Of a stretch of DNA of 64,000 nucleotides, positions 1-7,573 are shown piece after piece. Each line of letters opens with the position of its first letter. Position 1 is the first letter of the stretch. A program made the translations under genes and the position numbers. Where the stretch lies: assembly GCF_003316845.1 (NCBI RefSeq), contig NZ_QMIK01000004.1, positions 310,001 through 374,000 of the forward strand, given 5' to 3'. The DNA is from Cognataquiflexum aquatile (GTDB taxonomy: Bacteria; Bacteroidota; Bacteroidia; Cytophagales; Cyclobacteriaceae). The notes under the pieces were generated by a model, which did no database searches, had not been told where the DNA came from, and was given only the letters and a program-made list of their open reading frames with translations.

Positions 1-278
1 ACAAAGTCAAAGGAGAGACCGAAGAGGACCTTAAAGTGATACCATTTGATTATCTTGGTCTGTTTCAGCCTTCATTATTGGTCGGGAACAGGAAAGAATT
101 CAGGTTTGGGGAAGAAGTGGCCAAAATATTGACAAAGCCTTTGGTATGGTTGAAATTGGGGAAGTCTTTCCGTCCTATCAATGACAATCAGGTTGCGAAG
201 GCAATGATTCATAATGCCAACCAAACCAAACCGGTAAAAGTGGAGATTATTTCCTCTAAGAAGATGCAGGATTTTTGA
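1..278 (+). CDS. NAD(P)-binding atypical SDR oxidoreductase, C-terminal part
   Basis: This is the 3' end of a gene whose start lies before the window; the frame is open from base 3. The first visible residues (VKGETEEDLK, then an FQPSLLVG stretch) match the segment of HTATIP2/YwnB-like atypical short-chain dehydrogenases after the Rossmann core, where a hydrophobic FRPSLLLG-type strand precedes an EFR.GE turn. The GTG at base 36 is internal to this conserved segment, so it is not the true start. The dtd gene follows after only 3 bases, so the two are probably co-transcribed. Substrate unknown. Confidence 0.75.
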   Translation, partial: KVKGETEEDLKVIPFDYLGLFQPSLLVGNRKEFRFGEEVAKILTKPLVWLKLGKSFRPINDNQVAKAMIHNANQTKPVKVEIISSKKMQDF

Positions 279-281
279 GTT

Positions 282-734
282 ATGATAGCAGTGATTCAAA
301 GGGTATCTGAGTCCACAGTCAAAATAGACGGACAGGTCAAAGGCCAAATCGGGACAGGATTAATGGTCTTATTGGGAATAGAAGAGGCGGATGGCAATGA
401 GGATATAGAATGGCTAAGTAAAAAAATCGTCAACCTCAGAATTTTCCCTGATGAAAATGGGGTGATGAACAGAAGCATTCTTGAGGCCTCAGGAGACATT
501 TTGCTCATTAGCCAGTTTACTCTCCATGCAAGTACCAAAAAGGGCAACAGACCCTCTTATATCAAAGCTGCAAAACCTGACATTGCCATTCCGATCTACG
601 AGAACTTCATTCATTCCCTTGAAAAGGAATTGGGAAAAGCCATCCAAACAGGGGAATTCGGCGCCGATATGAAAGTAGCCTTGGTCAATGATGGCCCGGT
701 GACGATCATCATGGACAGTAAGAATAAAGTTTGA
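282..734 (+). CDS. dtd: D-aminoacyl-tRNA deacylase
   Basis: The product hydrolyses D-amino acids (and glycine) wrongly attached to tRNA, a cytosolic proofreading step. The 150-residue length is exactly that of the DTD family. The two family signatures are visible: SQFTL at about residues 77-81 and the Gly-cisPro motif in NDGPVT at about 136-141, with the N-terminal M.AV.QRV strand. The ATG lies 3 bases after the stop of the preceding oxidoreductase. No Shine-Dalgarno is seen, which is normal in this phylum. Identification is firm. Confidence 0.96.
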   Translation: MIAVIQRVSESTVKIDGQVKGQIGTGLMVLLGIEEADGNEDIEWLSKKIVNLRIFPDENGVMNRSILEASGDILLISQFTLHASTKKGNRPSYIKAAKPDIAIPIYENFIHSLEKELGKAIQTGEFGADMKVALVNDGPVTIIMDSKNKV

Positions 735-862
735 GGAAGAAGTAAGAGTTTACAGTTAACAGTCGCAGTAGGCAGTTTGGCAAAACCCAAAAACTCGACA
801 ACGCGATAACTTGACAACAATTACAACCACTACAACAATTACAACCAACACAACCCCCCTTC
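735..862 (+). repeat. Intergenic word tract with a 9-mer array
   Basis: The spacer between dtd and the ABC ATPase holds no gene. At 752-769 it has ACAGTTAACAGTCGCAGT, found again with two changes at 25717-25734. At 814-858 there are five 9-mers in exact register: ACAACAATT, ACAACCACT, ACAACAATT, ACAACCAAC, ACAACCCCC, ending 4 bases before the ATG at 863. The same 9-mer family precedes trpD. Confidence 0.8.
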
Positions 863-2356
863 ATGTCCACGCTAATTTCCATCCAAAAAGCCACTGTCAG
901 ACAATTTGATAAAGTAGTTTTTGAGAACCTGGATTTTGAATGGGAGAAGGGTCAACATTGGGCAATTTTGGGGCAATCCGGTGTGGAACTCACGGCTTTT
1001 TTGGATACCCTATTAGGCAAAACCATGGTGACTTCAGGTAGGATCCAAAGGTCTTTTGCCAAAGAATACCAAGAGCAAAAGTCAGAAGCAGGCGAAGTAA
1101 ACTCATTCAGGGATTTGATTGCCACCGTTTCTCAGCAATATACTTTCAAGAATAAGTCCAACCTTGGGAATTTCTATTACCAGCAGCGCTTCAACTCGAT
1201 GGAGTCGGACGAGGCCCTGACTGTGGAAGATTATCTTAAAAACATAGAAGTAAAAGTGCCTGGTCCCTGGAGTTTATCAAAAGTAATCAGGTTCATGAAT
1301 TTAGAGCATCTCAAAGACAAATCCCTTATCAAATTGTCTAATGGAGAGACCCGCAGACTTTCATTTGCCACAGCTTTGATCAAGAATCCAAAAATTCTTT
1401 TGATGGACCAGCCGCTTACGGGTTTGGACAAAGAAACGAGGGGCGATTTTGGAGGTATGCTTTCGGATATCATTGCCTCGGGGATCCATGTCCTGATGAG
1501 TACCCACCATGACGAGATTCCATTGGGAATCACCCACGTAGCCATATTGGGCGAAAATAAAATCTCCAATGCCGACAAAGCGGAAAGAATAAAAGGAGTG
1601 CACCAAAGCTTGCGGTTTGAGAATGACGTTGATCCGGAATTTGTAAAAAGGCTTTTGGTTAAGAATTCGGCATTTTCTTTCCAAAAAATTTTGGAGTTTA
1701 AAAATACTGCGGTAAGGTATGGAGACAAGCAGATCCTGGATGGCATCAATTGGACGATTCTCCCCAATGAAAAGTGGGCTCTAAAAGGAGAAAACGGTGC
1801 TGGAAAATCCACTCTTCTCAGTTTGGTATTGGGTGAGAATCCTCAAGCCTATGCCAATGAAATATGGCTTTTTGACCGGAAAAGAGGATCAGGAGAAAGT
1901 ATCTGGGATATCAAAAAACAAATTGGATTTGTAGCACCGGAGCTTTCAAGGTTTTTTCCTCCCAATCAAACTTGCATCAAAGTGGTGCTATCGGGATTAT
2001 TTGATACCATGGGTTTGTTCAAGAAAGTCTCTCAGGATCAGGAAAAATTGGCAATGGATTGGTTGGGATTGTTTCATTTGGAAAATATAGCCAATCGATT
2101 GTTAAGTCAGGTTTCACTCGAAAACCAAAGGTTTATCTTGCTTGCAAGGGCTTTGATCAAAAACCCTGAATTATTGGTTTTGGATGAGGCTGCCCAAGGA
2201 ATGGATGACTTACAAAGGGTCAGGTTCAGAGAAACTGTCGATCTGGTTTGCAAAATCCTGCCGGTTTCGATGATTTATGTGAGTCATTATGAGGAGGATA
2301 TTCCAAAATGCGTGGATAAAATTTTTAGATTAAAAGGAGGAAAAGCGGCTTTTTGA
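863..2356 (+). CDS. Duplicated ABC ATPase (ModF/PhrA-like)
   Basis: This 497-residue protein has two ABC ATPase domains and no membrane segment; length and layout match ModF (about 490 residues). The N-domain has a broken Walker A (GQSGVELT near 37-44, no Lys), a good signature (LSNGE near 158), and a Walker B ending in Gln (LLMDQP near 179) instead of the catalytic Glu. The C-domain has intact Walker A (GENGAGKST near 309), Walker B (LLVLDEA near 437) and H-loop (VSHYEED), but a degraded signature (LSQVSLENQ near 414). A head-to-tail dimer would therefore keep one competent ATP site. No permease gene lies beside it. A role in molybdate transport is not supported by context, and a regulatory or repair role as proposed for PhrA-type proteins is possible. 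Confidence 0.85.
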   Translation: MSTLISIQKATVRQFDKVVFENLDFEWEKGQHWAILGQSGVELTAFLDTLLGKTMVTSGRIQRSFAKEYQEQKSEAGEVNSFRDLIATVSQQYTFKNKSNLGNFYYQQRFNSMESDEALTVEDYLKNIEVKVPGPWSLSKVIRFMNLEHLKDKSLIKLSNGETRRLSFATALIKNPKILLMDQPLTGLDKETRGDFGGMLSDIIASGIHVLMSTHHDEIPLGITHVAILGENKISNADKAERIKGVHQSLRFENDVDPEFVKRLLVKNSAFSFQKILEFKNTAVRYGDKQILDGINWTILPNEKWALKGENGAGKSTLLSLVLGENPQAYANEIWLFDRKRGSGESIWDIKKQIGFVAPELSRFFPPNQTCIKVVLSGLFDTMGLFKKVSQDQEKLAMDWLGLFHLENIANRLLSQVSLENQRFILLARALIKNPELLVLDEAAQGMDDLQRVRFRETVDLVCKILPVSMIYVSHYEEDIPKCVDKIFRLKGGKAAF

Positions 2357-2359
2357 TCC

Positions 2360-3013
2360 TCAGAGAAGGTCGCTTGCTTCTGTGGGAATTGAAACAGTCT
2401 CTATAAAAGTCCCATCATCTTCCAATCTGATTCCTGTCAGGCAGACACCCCCATAAGCTCCTGTGTCAATATTCCAGGAATTTGATTCCTTGCTGTATTT
2501 GGGGACTCCGTCCCAATTTGGTGTATGCCCGATTACCTGAAGTTTCCCGGTATTGATCAAAGACTTTCTGTTCCATAAAAGCCCGTTGGTGTTCTTTTGG
2601 TCATAAGGATTTCCAATTCCTGAAAACCCCGCATGTGTTACCTGCACAGAGTCGTTTTCCCATACCAAAGGAAGGTCTGTCAACCAAGTAGAGTAGTTGT
2701 CCGGATCTATGTGGGCTTCTTCAAACTGACGGAGGGTTTTGTTTCCTCCATTCGACTGCCACACTCCCAACCTGTCTTCCCCTTTCATGTAGTCGATCAT
2801 CAGTTGCTCGTGGTTGCCTCTCAAAAAATGGGCTTCTTTTTTAAAATTAATCTGAAGTTCAAAAGCCAGATGGATAACCGAGGGTGATAATGACCCTCTG
2901 TCCACCAGATCGCCTAATTGGATCAGGGTTTCAGATTTCGGATCCCAATGGTCCAAAAGATTCAAGAAGGTATTGAGACACCCGTGGACATCTCCAACAA
3001 TGAATATTCCCAT
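2360..3013 (-). CDS. Calcineurin-like metallophosphoesterase (Ser/Thr phosphatase family)
   Basis: A 217-residue cytosolic phosphatase of the PPP/ApaH-like superfamily. The metal-binding signatures occur in order: GDVHG (about 7-11), GDLVDRG (about 34-40) and GNHE (about 66-69), with later His residues in VIGHTPN and THAGF. I chose the ATG at 3013 because the longer frame uses a TTG at 3040 and the family begins directly at the strand before GDVHG. It converges on the ABC ATPase with a 3-base gap. Substrate not predictable: phosphoprotein and Ap4A are both possible for the family. Confidence 0.88.
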   Translation of the reverse strand: MGIFIVGDVHGCLNTFLNLLDHWDPKSETLIQLGDLVDRGSLSPSVIHLAFELQINFKKEAHFLRGNHEQLMIDYMKGEDRLGVWQSNGGNKTLRQFEEAHIDPDNYSTWLTDLPLVWENDSVQVTHAGFSGIGNPYDQKNTNGLLWNRKSLINTGKLQVIGHTPNWDGVPKYSKESNSWNIDTGAYGGVCLTGIRLEDDGTFIETVSIPTEASDLL

Positions 3014-3185
3014 AGAATTTAAAAGGTTAAAAACTAACAACTTTCTTGGATTATAAAAAAACCAATAAATGATTCTATTATTTTCTTGTTCTGATCAATA
3101 AATTTAATTATAATCACTTCATAATCAATTTTATAACTTCAAAACATTCGTGGCCTAAAGAAGTTTTCTATAAGTCATTAATGAA

Positions 3186-3213
3186 TTGAATCAATAGCCA
3201 GTCTTTATGTTTG
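3186..3213 (+). promoter_or_regulatory. Bacteroidota-type promoter of the DUF4136 gene
   Basis: TATGTTTG at 3206-3213 is an exact match to the -7 consensus TAnnTTTG, with TTG at 3186-3188 and a 17-base spacer. It lies 36 bases before the ATG at 3250. Pattern match only. Confidence 0.5.
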
Positions 3214-3249
3214 TTTAAACGATTTAAATTCCCTCAAAGGTTGTTTGTT

Positions 3250-3828
3250 ATGAAAAAATCAGCACTATTTCTCTTTTCCCTTGCTGTTGCATTTTCTGCT
3301 TGCATGAGCCAAAAAGATTACATCGCAGAATACGATTTTAATTATGCTGGTAATTTTAAGAGATACAAAACTTTTGGTTTTGTCATTAACCCATTTCCCG
3401 ATACGACTAACCATCATTTGGCTATTGAAAGGACAATTACCAATAGATTGGGTTCTCAGGGTTTTAAATTACAGCCCGAGAAGCCCGATATTTTGATCAA
3501 TTACAAGGTATTTATCGATGGAGTGAAATACCGGGGATATGAACAGCCTAATTTTGATTATTGGGTGCAGAGAAGGAGCGAGGAAGTAGAACTGACAGAA
3601 CAGCAGGAAAAAGAAAACCGGGAGAAAGATGAAAATTACAATCAGGTAAAATTCACTGAAAACAATGGCATGTTGGTTATTTTTGTGATCGACAACAAAA
3701 GGGGTAACACTATTTGGCAAGGATATACTCCTGCGAGTTTTGATTTTTATTCCCCTGAAGTCAATACCGAACTGACCAAAGCAACCTATAGGGTAATGGA
3801 TCAATTTAAGATTTTGACAAGAAATTAA
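3250..3828 (+). CDS. DUF4136 lipoprotein
   Basis: A 192-residue predicted lipoprotein. The start is the ATG at 3250, which gives a proper signal (MKKSALFLFSLAVAFSAC, lipobox FSAC near 15-18); an upstream TTG at 3211 would put charged residues before it. The mature part resembles the DUF4136 family: an early YDF...F..YKTFGF segment, I...L...GF near the middle (ITNRLGSQGF) and a late GN.IWQG segment. A Glu/Lys/Asn-rich insert (about residues 115-140) lies in the middle. It has its own promoter and converges on the GH3 gene with a 6-base gap. Function unknown; probably outer-membrane or periplasmic. Confidence 0.8.
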   Translation: MKKSALFLFSLAVAFSACMSQKDYIAEYDFNYAGNFKRYKTFGFVINPFPDTTNHHLAIERTITNRLGSQGFKLQPEKPDILINYKVFIDGVKYRGYEQPNFDYWVQRRSEEVELTEQQEKENREKDENYNQVKFTENNGMLVIFVIDNKRGNTIWQGYTPASFDFYSPEVNTELTKATYRVMDQFKILTRN

Positions 3829-3834
3829 CCACAA

Positions 3835-5433
3835 TCAATCAAGCTTGCCCTCTGCTTCAATTTTTCCCAAGAAGTGGAGGGCAGCTGCTTTTTGGGCAGA
3901 TTCAAAATTTTGGAAGGCACAAATGATTTTACTGAATTTTTGGAAATTGCCGATTTCATTCAGTGAAAGGGGAGACCCGAACAGATAGAGTTGACAGTTT
4001 TTATTTTCAATACAGATCATAAGCTTTTTGATCATTTCGATGTCCATCCCAAAATTATTCACAGGCTTGGCCGAGGGTACAAAAACCGCGATCAGAAAGT
4101 TGTCAAAATCCTTTAATTTTTCCCAGCTCGGATCGGTAAGGGAAGTCAAGCCAATTGATTGAGAAGAAGTGACTTTGTCCAATTCTGAAAAGAAAACATT
4201 TTCATTTTCTTGAAATAAAGAAACCTTCGCAAACTTGGCATCTGATAAATCAAGGGAGGTTTGTGGGTTTTGGTTGGAAATTTCGGTGATGTAATGGCGT
4301 GGGAGCTTGTCATTGAAAGCAATATGACCAGACCAGTCGAATCCTTTTTCTTTCGGAAGGTAATCAGAATTGATTCCGAGTTTTTCCTTAAGGCGGGTCA
4401 CTTTTTGATAACTATCCAAAATCTTTTCTTCTGATCCATTCCTGAGGATCATCTCTATTCCTTCTGCCACATTTTCTGAAAAACAGAGCAGGTCATTTCC
4501 TGCAAGGAATGCTTCCCACTCCAACTGTCCCGGTTCGGGAAAAAGGTCAGAGACACTTTTCATATTCAATGCATCGGAAACCACGATTCCTTTGAATCCC
4601 ATTTCCCTTTTCAATAAGTCGGTAATGATTTCTTTTGAAATGGATGCGGGAATAGTTTTTCCGTTGGAAAGCGCCGGTGCAGCCAAGTGCCCCACCATGA
4701 TCATGTCGATACCCGCTTTGATCCCATTGGCAAAAGGATAAAGTTCTTCGGAAATCAATTCTTCTTTTGTTTTATTAATCACAGGAAGTCCAAGATGGGA
4801 ATCAGTGTCTGTATCTCCATGTCCCGGAAAATGCTTGTAACAGGCCCCAATTCCGGCTTTCTCCATACCTTGATACATTGCCAAGGCAAATCTGCTCACC
4901 TTCTCTTTGTTAGGTCCAAAAGACCTGTATCCGATCACAGGATTTTTGGGATTGGTATTGATGTCCGCAACCGGGGCAAAATTCAGGTGAATTCCAGTCT
5001 GCTTGAGGTCTTTTCCCATCCGGTAACCTGTTTGAAAAACCAAATCCTCATGTTCAAGAGAAAGTGCTCCCAAGGTAATGGCGTATGGATATTGGGGTGT
5101 ATTTTCTATCCTCATCGCCAACCCAAACTCGGCATCAATACTCATTAAAAGTGGTTGTTTGGAAATGGATTGGTATCGGACGATCAATGCCCGAAGTTTT
5201 TCAAGCGTATTTTCATAAGTCAGCTTTTCTTGTCTTTTCTCAAAATTTGCTGCGGCACTGTGGCGGCTATGGAAAAAAGTAAGGCCACCGATGTGTTGGT
5301 TTTTGATCAATGACTCGATTTTCAAATAATTTTCTTCCGTATCATGGATAAATGCCGCCGGCGAAAAAAGCTGTCCAATTTTTTCTTTTAAAGTCATTTT
5401 TGAGAAAATTTTTGATTTCAATTTTAAATCCAT
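3835..5433 (-). CDS. Glycoside hydrolase family 3 beta-N-acetylhexosaminidase (NagZ-like)
   Basis: A 532-residue GH3 enzyme with a NagZ-type catalytic domain and a shorter C-terminal alpha/beta extension. The bacterial NagZ signature KHFPGHGDTDTDSH (about 200-213) carries the Asp/His acid-base dyad, and the nucleophile Asp is in DALNM (about 287). SIDAE near 100 is the substrate-binding strand. I start at the ATG at 5433, because the longer frame begins with a TTG inside a repeat unit. No signal peptide, so the protein is probably cytosolic and removes GlcNAc from anhydro-muropeptides brought in by the AmpG-like permease upstream. A 380-base repeat-filled spacer separates it from that gene, so it may be expressed separately. 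Confidence 0.9.
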   Translation of the reverse strand: MDLKLKSKIFSKMTLKEKIGQLFSPAAFIHDTEENYLKIESLIKNQHIGGLTFFHSRHSAAANFEKRQEKLTYENTLEKLRALIVRYQSISKQPLLMSIDAEFGLAMRIENTPQYPYAITLGALSLEHEDLVFQTGYRMGKDLKQTGIHLNFAPVADINTNPKNPVIGYRSFGPNKEKVSRFALAMYQGMEKAGIGACYKHFPGHGDTDTDSHLGLPVINKTKEELISEELYPFANGIKAGIDMIMVGHLAAPALSNGKTIPASISKEIITDLLKREMGFKGIVVSDALNMKSVSDLFPEPGQLEWEAFLAGNDLLCFSENVAEGIEMILRNGSEEKILDSYQKVTRLKEKLGINSDYLPKEKGFDWSGHIAFNDKLPRHYITEISNQNPQTSLDLSDAKFAKVSLFQENENVFFSELDKVTSSQSIGLTSLTDPSWEKLKDFDNFLIAVFVPSAKPVNNFGMDIEMIKKLMICIENKNCQLYLFGSPLSLNEIGNFQKFSKIICAFQNFESAQKAAALHFLGKIEAEGKLD

Positions 5434-5435
5434 TT

Positions 5436-5708
5436 TAAAGACTTCTCTCTTCGTTCGAAGTGACAAGGAGAAATTTTTTCTTCAATTGGGCTTTTTTACT
5501 AAGAGTTGCTCACCCCTTCATCCTTCAACCTTTAGCCTTCATCCTTTAAAAAGACTTCTCTCTGCGTTCGAAGTGACAAGGAGAAATTTTTTCTTCAATT
5601 GGGCTTTTTTTCTAAGAGTTGCTCACCCCTTCATCCTTCAACCTTTAGCCTTCAACCTTTAAAAAGACTTCTCTCTGCGTTCGAAGTGACAAGGAGAAAT
5701 TTTTTCTT
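5436..5708. repeat. 113-bp tandem direct repeat, about 2.4 copies
   Basis: The core GACTTCTCTCTGCGTTCGAA begins at 5440 (one base different: TCGTTCG), 5553 and 5666, an exact 113-base period; the third copy stops matching near 5708. Each full unit also has a CAATTGGGCTTTTTT segment and CTTCAACCTTTAGCC words. The array fills the gap between the GH3 and AmpG genes and abuts the GH3 start codon. One more core copy sits at 21295-21327 in the opposite orientation. Confidence 0.92.
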
Positions 5709-5813
5709 TAAACAACTAAATCACTTCTCCCAACCTATCCATTCCTCTTACCTTTCACCTCTAACCTTTTACCAACCTTCCACCTCACTACTTCGAACTT
5801 CCAACTTCATCCT

Positions 5814-7097
5814 TCAACCCTCACCCTTCATCCCTTCTTTTTTCTTCCCATATTCCTTTGGAAATTTCACATACCTCACCAAAAGAATACCAGGAATTGC
5901 TGCCGCGACTACCCAAAGGAAGAACCCTTCATACCCCAACCATTCCTGCACAAAACCACTTGCCATACCGGGAAGCATCATTCCCATGGCCATAAATCCA
6001 GTTGCTATGGCATAATGGGAAGTTTTGGAAGGTCCTTCTGAAACATATATCAGGTACATCATAAAAGCTGCGAATCCAAACCCATAACCCAACTGCTCCA
6101 CTACTACAACAGCGCCGGCCCAAAATGCGGATTCAGGTTGGAAATAGGCCAAAAGGTAATAGAAGAAATTGGGTACGTTCAATGCCAAAATCATCGGCAA
6201 CATCCATTTGCCCAAGCCATCTTTAGATATGACGACACCTCCGATGATGCCTCCAAGAGAAAGTGCAATAATCCCAAATGTCCCATAAATCCAACCGACG
6301 TCCGTGGTACTTAGACCCAAACCACCATCAGCTCTGCCATCTAAGAAAAAAGGAGAAACCATTTTTAACAATTGGGATTCTCCCAAGCGATAGAAAAGTA
6401 TAAAGGCCAACGCGACCCAGATTTCTTTTTTCTGAAAAAAAGAACCGAAAACCTTCCCAAATGTCAGTTGAACCTCTTTCACGTAGCTGCTACTTTTTTC
6501 TATGTTGGGAGTTGTCCAGAGATTGATCAGTGTCAGTATAAACATCAATCCCCCGACCAACACCATGGTCAGAGACCAAGCTTTGGTATTGTCTCCGTAT
6601 GTGACTTCAAGATATCCAGCCACAATCACAATCAATCCCTGACCGGTTACCATCGCCACACGATAGAATGTGCTTCTCAGACCGATGAAGAACGATTGTT
6701 GTTCTTCCTTCAAAGCCAAGAGGTAAAACCCATCCGAAGCAATGTCATTGGTCGCAGAAGCAAAAGAAGCCAACCAGAAAAATGCCAATGTCAAAACAAA
6801 AAACTGATCTGTAGGTACACTGAGGCCTATGCAAAGAAAGGCAAAAGACAATACCAGCTGCATTGCCAAAAACCATTTTCGTTTGGTTCCATAAAGGTCT
6901 ACCAATGGACTCCAAAGTGGCTTGATGACCCAAGGGAGGTAAAGGAAACTGGTGTAGAGTCCAATATCAGAATTTTCCACCCCCAGTTTCTTATACATGA
7001 TGACAGAAACCGTGATGATTAACACATAAGGAATCCCTTCCGTCAGATACAGAGGTGGAACCCAATACCATGGATTGTTTTTGATGGTTTTGCTCAT
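5814..7097 (-). CDS. ampG: AmpG-like MFS permease (muropeptide transporter)
   Basis: A 427-residue inner-membrane protein of the major facilitator superfamily with about 12 hydrophobic segments. The N-terminus (WVPPLYLTEGIPY) and the DIGLYTSFLYLPWVIKPLWSP block are typical of AmpG, which imports GlcNAc-anhydroMurNAc peptides. The start overlaps the GNAT gene by 4 bases (ATGA), so translation is coupled. Neighbours (amidase, GHL10, GH3) fit murein recycling. The last about 10 residues (KKKEGMKGEG) are written by the purine word tract that follows the gene, so the native C-terminus may have been extended by repeat insertion. True substrate is inferred from family and context. Confidence 0.85.
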   Translation of the reverse strand: MSKTIKNNPWYWVPPLYLTEGIPYVLIITVSVIMYKKLGVENSDIGLYTSFLYLPWVIKPLWSPLVDLYGTKRKWFLAMQLVLSFAFLCIGLSVPTDQFFVLTLAFFWLASFASATNDIASDGFYLLALKEEQQSFFIGLRSTFYRVAMVTGQGLIVIVAGYLEVTYGDNTKAWSLTMVLVGGLMFILTLINLWTTPNIEKSSSYVKEVQLTFGKVFGSFFQKKEIWVALAFILFYRLGESQLLKMVSPFFLDGRADGGLGLSTTDVGWIYGTFGIIALSLGGIIGGVVISKDGLGKWMLPMILALNVPNFFYYLLAYFQPESAFWAGAVVVVEQLGYGFGFAAFMMYLIYVSEGPSKTSHYAIATGFMAMGMMLPGMASGFVQEWLGYEGFFLWVVAAAIPGILLVRYVKFPKEYGKKKEGMKGEG

Positions 7098-7573
7098 GGC
7101 TTCTTTCTGATGAGGTTTTGGTAAATGCTGATTTCAGAACTTTCAATGATGCTTGCCCCAACAGTATTTTTATAAAAATCAGCAGGTCCCACTCCCCCGA
7201 TGATGGCATAGGCATATCCCATTTCCTTCATGGATTGAAGGCTTTTGACCAAAAGTACTTTTCCTATTCCTTTTCCCCTCATAGCTTCCAGAGTTCCTGT
7301 TGGCCCAAAAAAGTTCTTTGCAGTAGATTCAAAACAGGCAAAACCCAAAATCTCATTTCCTTTTTGCGCAATCCAACAGTTTACAGGAATTTGGCAAAAG
7401 GCTGACTCCACTTCATTTGCCCAGTAAATACCGAAATTTTCAAACACCCATTCCCTGACAAATGACTTTTCAGGAGGTATCGGTTTTCGAAACACGATAT
7501 TCTCCTTAGCCAAAATGGCTTCATTCTCCGAAATATCCGGGAGTTCCATCAAGCGGACAAGCATGTCTTTCAT
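7094..7573 (-). CDS. GNAT family N-acetyltransferase
   Basis: A 159-residue cytosolic acyltransferase. The acetyl-CoA motif A is visible as GTLEAMRGKGIGKVLL (about 92-107, the R..G.G loop), followed by a SLQSMKEMGYAYAIIGGVGP strand and FYKNTVGA, a typical GNAT end. ATGA overlaps couple it both to the glycosidase gene upstream and to ampG downstream. The substrate is unknown; its position between a glycosidase-like lipoprotein and AmpG suggests a small amino-sugar or amino-acid acceptor, but that is inference. Confidence 0.85.
   Translation of the reverse strand: MKDMLVRLMELPDISENEAILAKENIVFRKPIPPEKSFVREWVFENFGIYWANEVESAFCQIPVNCWIAQKGNEILGFACFESTAKNFFGPTGTLEAMRGKGIGKVLLVKSLQSMKEMGYAYAIIGGVGPADFYKNTVGASIIESSEISIYQNLIRKKP

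Noticed and set aside
1231-1812. Long open frame on the minus strand inside the ABC ATPase gene
   Set aside because: It lies entirely opposite a gene with clear ATPase motifs; its product is Ser/Pro/Phe-rich with no domain.
5436-5708. CRISPR array
   Set aside because: Units are 113 bases, contiguous and nearly identical throughout, without unique spacers; no cas gene in the window.
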